The notes beneath the pieces are model-generated. The model was not told where the DNA came from and did not search any database. It saw only the letters and a list, made by a program, of their open reading frames with translations. From Stutzerimonas balearica DSM 6083 (GTDB taxonomy: Bacteria; Pseudomonadota; Gammaproteobacteria; Pseudomonadales; Pseudomonadaceae): a stretch of DNA of 64,000 nt. The first letter of the stretch is position 1; every line of letters starts with the position of its first letter. Position numbers and translations under genes: made by a program. The stretch is taken from NCBI RefSeq assembly GCF_000818015.1, contig NZ_CP007511.1, forward strand, positions 3,881,501-3,945,500, read 5' to 3'. Shown in pieces: positions 8,405 to 15,921 of the stretch.

Positions 8405-10224
8405 CACACGCCAGTCTCCACCACGGGTGGCTCGTCCTTGAACTGGGTGGCATGCAAGCGCGCATAGGCGCCGTTGGCCGCCAGCAACTCGGCATGACTA
8501 CCACGCTCGACGATGCGGCCCTGCTCCATCACCAGGATCAGATCGGCCTTCTCGATGGTCGACAGCCGGTGCGCGATCACCAACGTGGTCCGGCCTTTCA
8601 TGACCTCATCGAGCGCCGCCTGGATATGCCGCTCGGACTCGGTATCGAGCGCCGAGGTCGCCTCGTCGAGGATCAGCACCGGTGCGTTCTTCAGCAGCGC
8701 GCGCGCAATCGCCAGGCGCTGGCGCTGGCCGCCCGAGAGCAACACGCCGTTCTCGCCGACGAGCGTGTCGTAGCCCTGCGGCATCTGTTCGATGAACTCG
8801 TCGGCATAGGCCGCACGCGCGGCCTCGCGAATGTCCTCGAGCGGCGCGCCAGCGAGGTCGCCATAGGCGATGTTGTTGGCCACCGTATCGTTGAACAGGG
8901 TCACCTGCTGCGTCACCAGCGCAATGTGCCGGCGCAGGTTGCGCAGCGTGTAGGTCTCGACGTCCTCGCCATCGAGCAGGATTTGCCCGGCCTCGTGGTG
9001 GTAGAAGCGAGGGATCAGGTTCGCCAGCGTCGACTTGCCACTGCCCGAACGCCCGACCAGCGCCACCATTTGCCCCGGTTCGGCGGTAAAGCTGATGCCC
9101 TTGAGCACCTGCTTGTCGGTCTGCGGGTAGACGAAGCTCAAATCCCGCACCTCCAGACGGCCGCTGACCCGCTCGCGCTCGAGCGTGCCCGTATCGACCT
9201 CGGGGACTTCGTCGAGCTGCTCGAAGATGCTCTCGGCTCCGGCGACCCCCTTCTGAATGGTGGAGCTGACCTCCGATAGCTGGCGAATCGGCTTGGGCAA
9301 GAGGCCCGCCAGCGTGATGTAGGCCACCAGATCGCCCGCCGAGGCATCGCCGCGCAGCAGCAGCACCAGGAACATCAGCATGGCCATGGCGCTGTAGATC
9401 ACCAATTGCAGCGACGGCGTGTAGACCGCGTTGGTCTTGACCATGCGCAATTGCTTGGCCGTGTTCTCACTGCTGGCGGCAAGAAAACGGCTCTGCTCGT
9501 AGGTTTCCCCACCGAAGCTGCGCACCACCCGATAACCCTGGATCGTCTCGGAAGCGACATGCGTGACGTCGCCCATGGCCGTCTGGATCTTCTTGCTCTG
9601 CTTGCGAAACTTGCGGCTCGCGCTGGAGACCATCACCCCGATCACCGGCAGGATCGCGACCATCACCAGAGTCAGCTTCCAGTTCATCCACAGCAGCGTG
9701 GCGAACAGGAAGATCACCGTCATGCCCTCGCGCACCACGACCTTGATCGCATCGGTCGCCGCCCCCGTGACCATCGTCACGTTGTAGGTAATGCGCGAAA
9801 TCAGGTGACCGGAGTTGTGGCTGTCGAAGTAACGATTGGGCAATGTCAGCAGGTTGTTGAACAGCGCGACGCGCAGATCATGCACCAATCCCAGCGATAC
9901 CTTCGCCAGAAAGAAATTGCCGAGGAACGATCCGACCCCCTGCAACAGCGCGATCAGGATGATCAGCAGTGGCACCGCCTGCAGTAGCTTCAGCTCAGCC
10001 AGCCACTGCACCTCCTGCAGATGCGGAACGCGGGCGAACAGACTGGCGTCCGGATTGTTCAGCCCGTCGACAAAAAACTTCAGCATGTAGCCGAGCATCG
10101 GCTGGGTGGAGGCGAAAAGCAGGAAGCCAAGCAGGCTCATCGCGAACAGCCCCCAGTAAGGGACCACATAGCGCAGCAACCGCAAATAGACCTTCACGCT
10201 CGATTGCTGGGTAGAATTGGCCAT
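8404..10224 (-). CDS. msbA: Lipid A-core flippase, ABC exporter MsbA
   Basis: Half-transporter of 606 residues that homodimerises and flips lipid A-core across the inner membrane using ATP. The membrane domain (about 20-325) has six predicted helices. The nucleotide-binding domain shows Walker A GRSGSGKST at 391-399, the Q-loop in VTQQVTLF, the ABC signature LSGGQ at 496-500, Walker B VLILDEATSALD around 516-527 and the H-loop in AHRLST. Length and motif spacing are normal. It opens the leftward group with the mig-14-like gene, deacetylase and hldE. It diverges from the kinase-like gene at 10259, leaving only 34 bases for two promoters, so control elements must extend into the genes. Confidence 0.97.
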   Translation of the reverse strand: MANSTQQSSVKVYLRLLRYVVPYWGLFAMSLLGFLLFASTQPMLGYMLKFFVDGLNNPDASLFARVPHLQEVQWLAELKLLQAVPLLIILIALLQGVGSFLGNFFLAKVSLGLVHDLRVALFNNLLTLPNRYFDSHNSGHLISRITYNVTMVTGAATDAIKVVVREGMTVIFLFATLLWMNWKLTLVMVAILPVIGVMVSSASRKFRKQSKKIQTAMGDVTHVASETIQGYRVVRSFGGETYEQSRFLAASSENTAKQLRMVKTNAVYTPSLQLVIYSAMAMLMFLVLLLRGDASAGDLVAYITLAGLLPKPIRQLSEVSSTIQKGVAGAESIFEQLDEVPEVDTGTLERERVSGRLEVRDLSFVYPQTDKQVLKGISFTAEPGQMVALVGRSGSGKSTLANLIPRFYHHEAGQILLDGEDVETYTLRNLRRHIALVTQQVTLFNDTVANNIAYGDLAGAPLEDIREAARAAYADEFIEQMPQGYDTLVGENGVLLSGGQRQRLAIARALLKNAPVLILDEATSALDTESERHIQAALDEVMKGRTTLVIAHRLSTIEKADLILVMEQGRIVERGSHAELLAANGAYARLHATQFKDEPPVVETGV

Positions 10225-10258
10225 TCGGCAGCCCCATACGACTGGCTAGAGGAACAAG

Positions 10259-10858
10259 ATGCGGATTGTAACAGCGCAGGAGTTGGAAAACTGGCTGGCG
10301 GAAGGCAAGGTACTCGAAAGGGACGCGCGGGGTCCCAAAGTTCTGGCGTTGGAAGACGGAAGCTTTCTAAAGATCTTCCATACTCGCCGACACCCTTTTC
10401 TGGCTCGCCTTTTCCCCTCGGCACAGCGGTTCGCCAGAAATCTTGCCGTGCTTCACGACGCTGGCTTCAGTGCTCCTGAAATTCTGGAAACGTTCTGGCT
10501 TGACAAGCATGCAGGCCTAAGCGGCTGCCTATATCAACCTCTGCCTGGTGTCTCGATAGAAACCCTCTTTCGCGCCGAACCGGAACGAATCGATCAGCAC
10601 TTGCCTGATTTAGCCGCGTTCATCAGAAGACTGCATAGCAAAGGCATCTATTTCCGGTCATTGCACATCGGCAATATCATCCTGCTCCCGAACGGTTCAT
10701 TTGGCCTGATCGACGTCCTTGACTTGCACAAGAAGCGTAGACCTCTAAACGAAAGCCTCACAAGACGAAACTTTTGTCACTTACGCAATCATCTAAAAAG
10801 AAAAAAGCTTGAGCAGTTCCCCTTTGAACAGCTTCTCAAGCTTTATAGGAGCGCTTAG
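10259..10858 (+). CDS. Small LPS-kinase-like protein (toluene-tolerance / PA4998-type)
   Basis: A 199-residue protein of the LPS-kinase (KdkA/InaA/WaaP) superfamily. Seen: an N-lobe lysine region (GSFLKIFHTRRHPF), a helical centre, and a catalytic-loop-like stretch IYFRSLHIGNIILL followed by FGLIDVLDLHKKRRPL. The loop has FRSLH where active kinases have HxDLH, so the usual catalytic Asp is Ser; the metal-site IDV remains. It may be a pseudokinase or use altered chemistry. I recall the same loop in Pseudomonas homologues, so it is probably not a local mutation. The start is ATG with AGAGGA five bases upstream. It faces away from msbA and is convergent with the acetyltransferase. Base composition is lower in G+C than region 1-10 kb. 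Confidence 0.78.
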   Translation: MRIVTAQELENWLAEGKVLERDARGPKVLALEDGSFLKIFHTRRHPFLARLFPSAQRFARNLAVLHDAGFSAPEILETFWLDKHAGLSGCLYQPLPGVSIETLFRAEPERIDQHLPDLAAFIRRLHSKGIYFRSLHIGNIILLPNGSFGLIDVLDLHKKRRPLNESLTRRNFCHLRNHLKRKKLEQFPFEQLLKLYRSA

Positions 10859-10877
10859 CGAAAAGACAAGAAGCCGA

Positions 10878-11450
10878 TCATGCGCCGGGCAGGTCAACCA
10901 CAGCATCACAACCGAAACGCTCTAGAACCCTCTTGTTTACGTAGGTGCCGGGGCAGGAAATATCCTTGTTCACCAAGGTCATCGCGCCGATTACCACATT
11001 ATCGGCAATGGAAATAACATCGCCAATGACACATGAATTAACGCAAAGACTGACATTATCCCCAATAACTATCGACTTCTCCCCCGCGCCACCTTTTATT
11101 CCAACTGTACACCCTTGCCAAACCTTGAAATTCCTACCAATTTTAGAATAGGCGCTAATTACGATACCTGAGGTATGGGCAATCCATAAGCCTTCACCAA
11201 CCGCTGCACCCAGCATGATCTCTACGTTGTACTTCCGGCTAATTCGCTCGTTCAGCATCTTGGCGCGCCGTTTCAAGAAACGGCCACCCTCTGCGTGAAG
11301 CACATAGGCGACGCGAAACCAGAACAAATAAGCATAGCGATTGCTTCTTTTGCATTTTTGCCTGATACGACGCCACGAAAACTGTTCTTGTTCGCCGCCC
11401 AAGATTTCCAGGCACCAGTATCGCTTCATGCTATTCAACATCGACATCAT
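10878..11450 (-). CDS. Left-handed beta-helix acetyltransferase (serine acetyltransferase-like)
   Basis: A 190-residue protein starting at ATG 11450, which overlaps the O-antigen ligase stop (ATGA). The first 70 residues are basic and helical (SMKRYWCLEILGG, FSWRRIRQKCKRSNRY). The rest is a hexapeptide-repeat beta-helix: WIAHTSGIVISAYSKIGRNFKVWQGCTVGIKG, IVIGDNVSLCVNSCVIGD, DNVVIGAMTLVNKD. This matches the CysE-like group often found in polysaccharide loci, where members O- or N-acetylate sugars. Because it closes a glycan operon it probably acetylates an outer-core or O-antigen sugar rather than serine; that is inference. Low G+C for the window. Confidence 0.85.
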   Translation of the reverse strand: MMSMLNSMKRYWCLEILGGEQEQFSWRRIRQKCKRSNRYAYLFWFRVAYVLHAEGGRFLKRRAKMLNERISRKYNVEIMLGAAVGEGLWIAHTSGIVISAYSKIGRNFKVWQGCTVGIKGGAGEKSIVIGDNVSLCVNSCVIGDVISIADNVVIGAMTLVNKDISCPGTYVNKRVLERFGCDAVVDLPGA

Positions 11451-12640
11451 TGAACCTCGGACCTCGTGCGCCCCGCTCCTGCGCACATGAGGATTGCCAC
11501 CGGCAGCCAAAACACAATCCAGTACACTCCAGGGCGCAGAAAAATCACATAAAAGTTTGCAACGGAAACAACGATAACGAACGCCATCAGCGCCAGGCCG
11601 AGCGAGGCGAAATTTTTCTCGGAACGATAGCGCCACCCGCCTAGCAGAAGAGCAGCCATCAAACCAAGAAGCAATACCAGGCCGGGAAATCCGTACTCGT
11701 AGAATATCTGAAGATAAAGGCTGTGGGCTTGGTTGAAACAGCGCTTAATTCCTTCGATGCAGATATTCGGATCGGCTCCGGCGCCAGCTCCCCACAACCA
11801 GAAGCTATCGATCTTCGACCACCACTGCCAGAATATTTGGTCTCTATAACTTGCGTCTATCCCACCCGCTTTCGCAAGAAAAAACAGCCCGAGAACGGCC
11901 AGAGGAATAACGACACACAGCAACACGCGAAACTGTCGCGCGGAAAGCGACACTGCAAGTAAAGTCATAACCGCAGCCAAGAGACCAAGCCAGACTCCCC
12001 GCGAATAGGTGAAATAGCAATATGCCGCTGCACCGATAAATGCAACCACGGACAATAGCCTGGTTCCACCCTTCTCGCGCAGTGACAAAAAAAGAGCCAC
12101 AGTCGCAACCACTCCGAAGTACAGGGCGGACACGATAGGATTTTCGAAATCTGCCATTTCATGACCAGACCAGGAATCCAGCCTGAAGGCCCTGAAGCCG
12201 AACCCGCGATCGTCGATGAGCAGCGCCTGGTTCAGACTGAGCCATGCAAAAATGCCCGCCGTAACGACTACTGCCATAAGCAGAAACCGCCAGAGATTTC
12301 TGCTTTGCATGACCAGGCCGATAGCAAGTACATAGAGCCCCACGTAAAAGAGCAACCGCAGCCATCGCCAGGGCGTGCCTACGCTCCCCTCGTTGAATAC
12401 GGCAACGAAGGCCACCCAAACGCTCAGGGCGACCAGCAGGACAAACGCCTTTCTACTAAAAGGCGGCCATGATCGCCGGAAGAACGCGACTGCCATGAGC
12501 GCGGGTGCAAATAAGGCTATGTTCGTGATAGTGGCGTAACGACTGCCGTCGGGAATGAAGCAAACTCCCGCGAGCTGCAAATACAACCCGACCGCGATCA
12601 ACATCCGCAGGGGGGCAGGGAGCGACGCAGATAGAGTCAT
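11447..12640 (-). CDS. waaL: O-antigen ligase (WaaL-type, Wzy_C domain)
   Basis: A 397-residue polytopic inner-membrane protein with about ten to twelve hydrophobic segments. The diagnostic periplasmic loop is present: SYRDQIFWQWWSKIDSF ... CFNQAHSLYLQIFYEYGFPGL, containing the AHSxYLQxxxExG signature of O-antigen ligases and polymerases. It joins undecaprenyl-linked O-polysaccharide to lipid A-core in the periplasm. Wzy-type polymerases share this domain, but location inside the core locus, where Pseudomonas waaL lies, favours the ligase. The start ATG at 12640 overlaps the upstream stop at 12637 by four bases. Base composition is A/T-rich compared with the conserved core genes, as often seen for variable LPS genes. 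Confidence 0.85.
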   Translation of the reverse strand: MTLSASLPAPLRMLIAVGLYLQLAGVCFIPDGSRYATITNIALFAPALMAVAFFRRSWPPFSRKAFVLLVALSVWVAFVAVFNEGSVGTPWRWLRLLFYVGLYVLAIGLVMQSRNLWRFLLMAVVVTAGIFAWLSLNQALLIDDRGFGFRAFRLDSWSGHEMADFENPIVSALYFGVVATVALFLSLREKGGTRLLSVVAFIGAAAYCYFTYSRGVWLGLLAAVMTLLAVSLSARQFRVLLCVVIPLAVLGLFFLAKAGGIDASYRDQIFWQWWSKIDSFWLWGAGAGADPNICIEGIKRCFNQAHSLYLQIFYEYGFPGLVLLLGLMAALLLGGWRYRSEKNFASLGLALMAFVIVVSVANFYVIFLRPGVYWIVFWLPVAILMCAGAGRTRSEVQ

Positions 12641-13749
12641 GCTTTTAGAGCCTCAATTCTCCTCGCTACTGCCGCGAAGTGCTCCGCCCCGCCGTCTTGC
12701 CAACGGCCCGGCACGCAATACTCATCACGCAGATAGCTGATGAATGCCTGCCGCAGCTCCTCGCTTACCCCCCAAGACGGCAGCGTTTCCAGCAACGCGA
12801 GGCCTTCCTCGGCACTTCGCGCACTGGCCGCAATACCGTCGATCGCATAGAAAGCCTCCCCCAATACCAGCACGGGTTTCGCCAAGAGAATGCTTTCAAG
12901 GCCTACCGTCGAATTGATCGTAACGACGCAATCGGCATTTTCGATCAGCTCCTGCGTCGAGTTGCCGTTGGCGAAGATGACCTTTTCTGAAGCCCGCATG
13001 ACAAGGTCAGGGTATTTCACACGGCTCGACGGATGTTCCTTTAGAACCACCACTCTTCCGCTGCGCTGCGCCACCAACTGGGCAAAGGAGAACAGCTCGC
13101 GCATGTCGCTTATCCAAGGCGAGAACAGCCTGATCTGCGTATCCCAGTCGTCTTGAAACGGGATGAAGATATAACTGCCCGGCAGCTCGACAGACTGGCT
13201 TTGACGCTTTGCTTGCCGCGGTACCAGGGTTACCGCTTGGACACCGCGAAGTCGATCGGGGTGTCGCCTTGCATAGCTTCGATAGAACTCAGGATCTCTA
13301 GGTACAGAATTGCGATAATTCACACCACGTGGATCGAGGGTTGTGGTGCCCGGAAGTAGACCATTCTCGAAATACAGTTTCAGCACGCCCGCCTCGCACA
13401 TGCTCGTGAAGAGCGCACAATAGCGGTGGCTGCCGTTCCACACCGCCACCGCGTCAGGCCGTTCCTTGCGCAATAGACGTCCGAAACGGAGCGCCATTAC
13501 CAGCAACTCCAACCTAAGCAGAAGCCGATATACAGCACCGCGATAACGCCCTTTCTTCGCCCGCTCGGCACACTTCTCGAGAACTAGCCGACTCCACTCC
13601 ACCTGATAGAACGCCCGACGCAGATCGAAGATCGATGGGAAGGGCAATGTCGAAGGCGTGACAACCCTTCCAGACAAATCGGAGTTTTCAAGAACGGCGC
13701 TAAAGTACTTAATCTGGTGCTTAGCCAAGCCGAGAAAAACAACTTTCAT
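12637..13749 (-). CDS. Capsule-biosynthesis-type glycosyltransferase (KpsS/KpsC-like, PF05159)
   Basis: A 370-residue protein beginning MKVVFLGLAKHQIKYF at ATG 13749, four bases after the upstream stop. An alternative start at 13812 would add 21 residues inside the preceding gene and is less likely. Seen: YFENGLLPGTTTLDPRGVN followed by VPRDPEFY, VVVLKEHPSSRVKY (the K-E-H-P motif) and CVVTINSTVGLESILLAKPVLVLG. These resemble the Capsule_synth family, whose KpsS and KpsC members are retaining beta-Kdo transferases. In a core-LPS cluster it may add Kdo or another acid sugar to outer core or O-unit; specificity is unknown. There is no signal peptide. Translation is likely coupled to both neighbours. 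Confidence 0.75.
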   Translation of the reverse strand: MKVVFLGLAKHQIKYFSAVLENSDLSGRVVTPSTLPFPSIFDLRRAFYQVEWSRLVLEKCAERAKKGRYRGAVYRLLLRLELLVMALRFGRLLRKERPDAVAVWNGSHRYCALFTSMCEAGVLKLYFENGLLPGTTTLDPRGVNYRNSVPRDPEFYRSYARRHPDRLRGVQAVTLVPRQAKRQSQSVELPGSYIFIPFQDDWDTQIRLFSPWISDMRELFSFAQLVAQRSGRVVVLKEHPSSRVKYPDLVMRASEKVIFANGNSTQELIENADCVVTINSTVGLESILLAKPVLVLGEAFYAIDGIAASARSAEEGLALLETLPSWGVSEELRQAFISYLRDEYCVPGRWQDGGAEHFAAVARRIEALKA

Positions 13750-13753
13750 AAAT

Positions 13754-15001
13754 TTAAGTATTGATATCCGGGGGCGGAGCAGACAAACGCAAACCAGGCA
13801 GCTCCGAGCCATTTGCCGCCAGTCGCACGCTATGCACTAGCGAATCAAGCGGCTTGTCGGCATGGCCTATGTGATAGTTCAAGAACTCGAACAATCGCCC
13901 TCTCGCCTTTTCCGGCTGAGAAAGAACGCTTTCGACGCATGGTGCCAAATGGGCCTCGTCAACGCTTACGGGAAGCCCGTATCGCGCAACCGAAAAATAA
14001 TCCTCGCCCTGCCCAAGCAGCACAAAAGGCACTCCGGCCCGAGCCACATCCAGGACGGCGTTGGTATAGCCGCACAGCACAAGATCGAAGCGCCCAGCGC
14101 ACTGCTCAAGCGTCTCGTCTGTACCCAGAATCGTGATTCGCTCGGAACGAGCTGCATAATCCAACCAGGGTTTGCCATGTCCGCGAGGGTGAAGCTTTAC
14201 CGAAAGCGCTGCATCTCGATGCTGCTCGAGCCACCTCAACACCCAGTTGCAATATTGCTGATAGGACTCAGTAGGTTCGTAATCGGGCCCCGAGCCGAGG
14301 AACAGCAAACGTGGCGTCCGTTGACTGCCTCTATCGACTAACACGGTTTTTTTTTGATCGGTCAGATAGTACGGCCCCGCAAAGACAGCGCAGCATTCAC
14401 CAAAAGCCTCGCCAAGCGAAGAAAGATAGTCGTAGGAACTTCTGCCAAACATCAGGTAGTAGTCGTAGTCAAAATAGGCATAACGACTAGACTGCCCGGA
14501 GGGCACCGAATGTGCCATATGCATCACTCGCATACCCTCGGTGCGTAAGGCCTTGATGAAGCTTGGTACTATCCACCCGTTTCGCTCGGTCAGCACCACC
14601 TTGGCCCGATAACGTCGCAACAGAAACGCAGCGTGCGCAGCGTGCCAATACAACAGGAACGGGACTGACTTGGCGGGCCTGGCGAATTGCCGGGCACGAA
14701 TCAGAACATCATCTGACTCTTCGATAAACTCCTCGACGTGGAGTCCGCTGGACCTCAACGCCTGCAGAAGGGCGGCTTTCCGACCTTGCTCATAGGACTT
14801 ACGTGAAGGATGAATCAGCAGGACATCGCATGACGCTACCGGGACCCGGCGGCCAAGTGACAACAAGAGAACCAGCAGGCTCTTGCCTGCCAATCGGAAG
14901 CGTAGCCGCCAGGCCGCCACTCGCCCCTTTCCGCGACGCACCGGCTCGTTCAGCACGAAGTCACGCAGTTGGCGCAACGTCAGCTCCACGGAGCTTTTCA
15001 C
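13754..15001 (-). CDS. GT-B-like glycosyltransferase of unknown specificity
   Basis: About 415 residues, taking GTG at 15001 as start, two bases after the GT2 stop; a TTG at 15025 is an alternative. Not assigned to a family with confidence. Seen: VASCDVLLIHPSRKSYEQGRK, VVLTERNGWIV, PRLLFLGSGPDY, LSVKLHPRGHGKPW (H-P motif) and LVLCGYTNAVLDVARAGVPFVLLG, followed by an acidic DEAHL. The H-P motif and the S/T-rich donor-site loop resemble KpsS-like, polysialyltransferase and CDP-glycerol transferase GT-B enzymes, and it may be distantly related to its downstream neighbour. A basic, partly hydrophobic stretch at about 25-60 may associate with membrane. Its place between a GT2 enzyme and a KpsS-like protein implies glycan assembly. 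Confidence 0.65.
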   Translation of the reverse strand: MKSSVELTLRQLRDFVLNEPVRRGKGRVAAWRLRFRLAGKSLLVLLLSLGRRVPVASCDVLLIHPSRKSYEQGRKAALLQALRSSGLHVEEFIEESDDVLIRARQFARPAKSVPFLLYWHAAHAAFLLRRYRAKVVLTERNGWIVPSFIKALRTEGMRVMHMAHSVPSGQSSRYAYFDYDYYLMFGRSSYDYLSSLGEAFGECCAVFAGPYYLTDQKKTVLVDRGSQRTPRLLFLGSGPDYEPTESYQQYCNWVLRWLEQHRDAALSVKLHPRGHGKPWLDYAARSERITILGTDETLEQCAGRFDLVLCGYTNAVLDVARAGVPFVLLGQGEDYFSVARYGLPVSVDEAHLAPCVESVLSQPEKARGRLFEFLNYHIGHADKPLDSLVHSVRLAANGSELPGLRLSAPPPDINT

Positions 15002-15003
15002 GC

Positions 15004-15921
15004 TCAGCGCTTTCCGCTCAGCCAAAGCCGTAGCGCTTTGCGTGTATAGGACGTCTTGAATATCACCCGCCAGTCAGTGCCGATCGCCTGGCGATACATG
15101 TCGCGCGCTTCGGAAAACCGCCCGGCGCTCAACAGACCGCGGAACAGCGAGAGGCAGCGCTGAGCCTTGAAGGGTCTACGCAACGATGCCATGGACGCAG
15201 GCACTCGCCCTTTGTCGAATACCTCCTCGACGACGGCAAGCCCAACTGCACAGTCCTGCTTGATGTCGTGCCGCATGCTGTCGTCGTGCTTGTAGATCAA
15301 TGCCATCGGTGCGGCAAGAATCGTGCAGTCGAAGTTTGCCAGCGCTTGGCTGAAGACCGGAATGTCCTCGGCGTTACGAAAACTCTCGGGATAGGTCCCG
15401 AGCCGGAATACTTCGCGATGGATAGCGGACGCGCCATTGGCGAGCCCGATGGTCTTGTCCAACAAATACCCTCGCAACCGCTCCAGACGATTTTCCGGTA
15501 GCGACGCTGGCAAATGCTTGCGGCGCTTTCCGTCGGGCCATACCGCCCAATGGCCGCCGATCACCATGCGTGTATTCGGATATTGCTTGAGATGCTCGCT
15601 CAGCAGCCTCATGGCGTCCGGCGCCAACTCGTCGTCAGCGTCCAGAAATACCAGATAGGTCCCGGCGGCCTCTGAAATGCCGCGATTACGCACGGAGGAA
15701 AGACCTCCGTTAGGCTTGCGGATCGCGCGAAAGCGTCCTGGGTATCGGCCCTGTAGCTCGGCAAGCACAGCAGGTGTTTCATCGGTAGAGCCGTCATCAA
15801 TCACCAACAGCTCGCTGTCTTCGCTTAGCTGACTTATTACCGACTCGACTGCGCGCGGCAGGGTCTTCGCGTAGTTGTAGGCCGGTATGACCACGCTGAT
15901 CAACAAGTCAGGCGTGCTCAT
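15004..15921 (-). CDS. Family 2 glycosyltransferase (LPS outer core / O-antigen)
   Basis: A 305-residue cytoplasmic GT-A enzyme. Seen: LLISVVIPAYNYAKTLPRAVESV at the N terminus, VIDDGSTDETP (nucleotide binding), KPNGGLSSVRNRGI and VFLDADDEL carrying the DxD-type metal motif, then NAEDIPVFSQAL as the likely catalytic-base region. Start at ATG 15921 (MSTPDLLIS) overlaps the carbamoyltransferase gene by 14 bases; an ATG five codons upstream is possible. P. aeruginosa has a GT2 rhamnosyltransferase (WapR) in its core cluster, but I cannot say from sequence that this one moves rhamnose. Operon position is second after the carbamoyltransferase. Confidence 0.88.
   Translation of the reverse strand: MSTPDLLISVVIPAYNYAKTLPRAVESVISQLSEDSELLVIDDGSTDETPAVLAELQGRYPGRFRAIRKPNGGLSSVRNRGISEAAGTYLVFLDADDELAPDAMRLLSEHLKQYPNTRMVIGGHWAVWPDGKRRKHLPASLPENRLERLRGYLLDKTIGLANGASAIHREVFRLGTYPESFRNAEDIPVFSQALANFDCTILAAPMALIYKHDDSMRHDIKQDCAVGLAVVEEVFDKGRVPASMASLRRPFKAQRCLSLFRGLLSAGRFSEARDMYRQAIGTDWRVIFKTSYTRKALRLWLSGKR

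Noticed and set aside
13747..13812. N-terminal extension of the KpsS-like protein
   Set aside because: The extra 21 residues are encoded inside the preceding gene and resemble no family start; MKVVFLG is a typical start.
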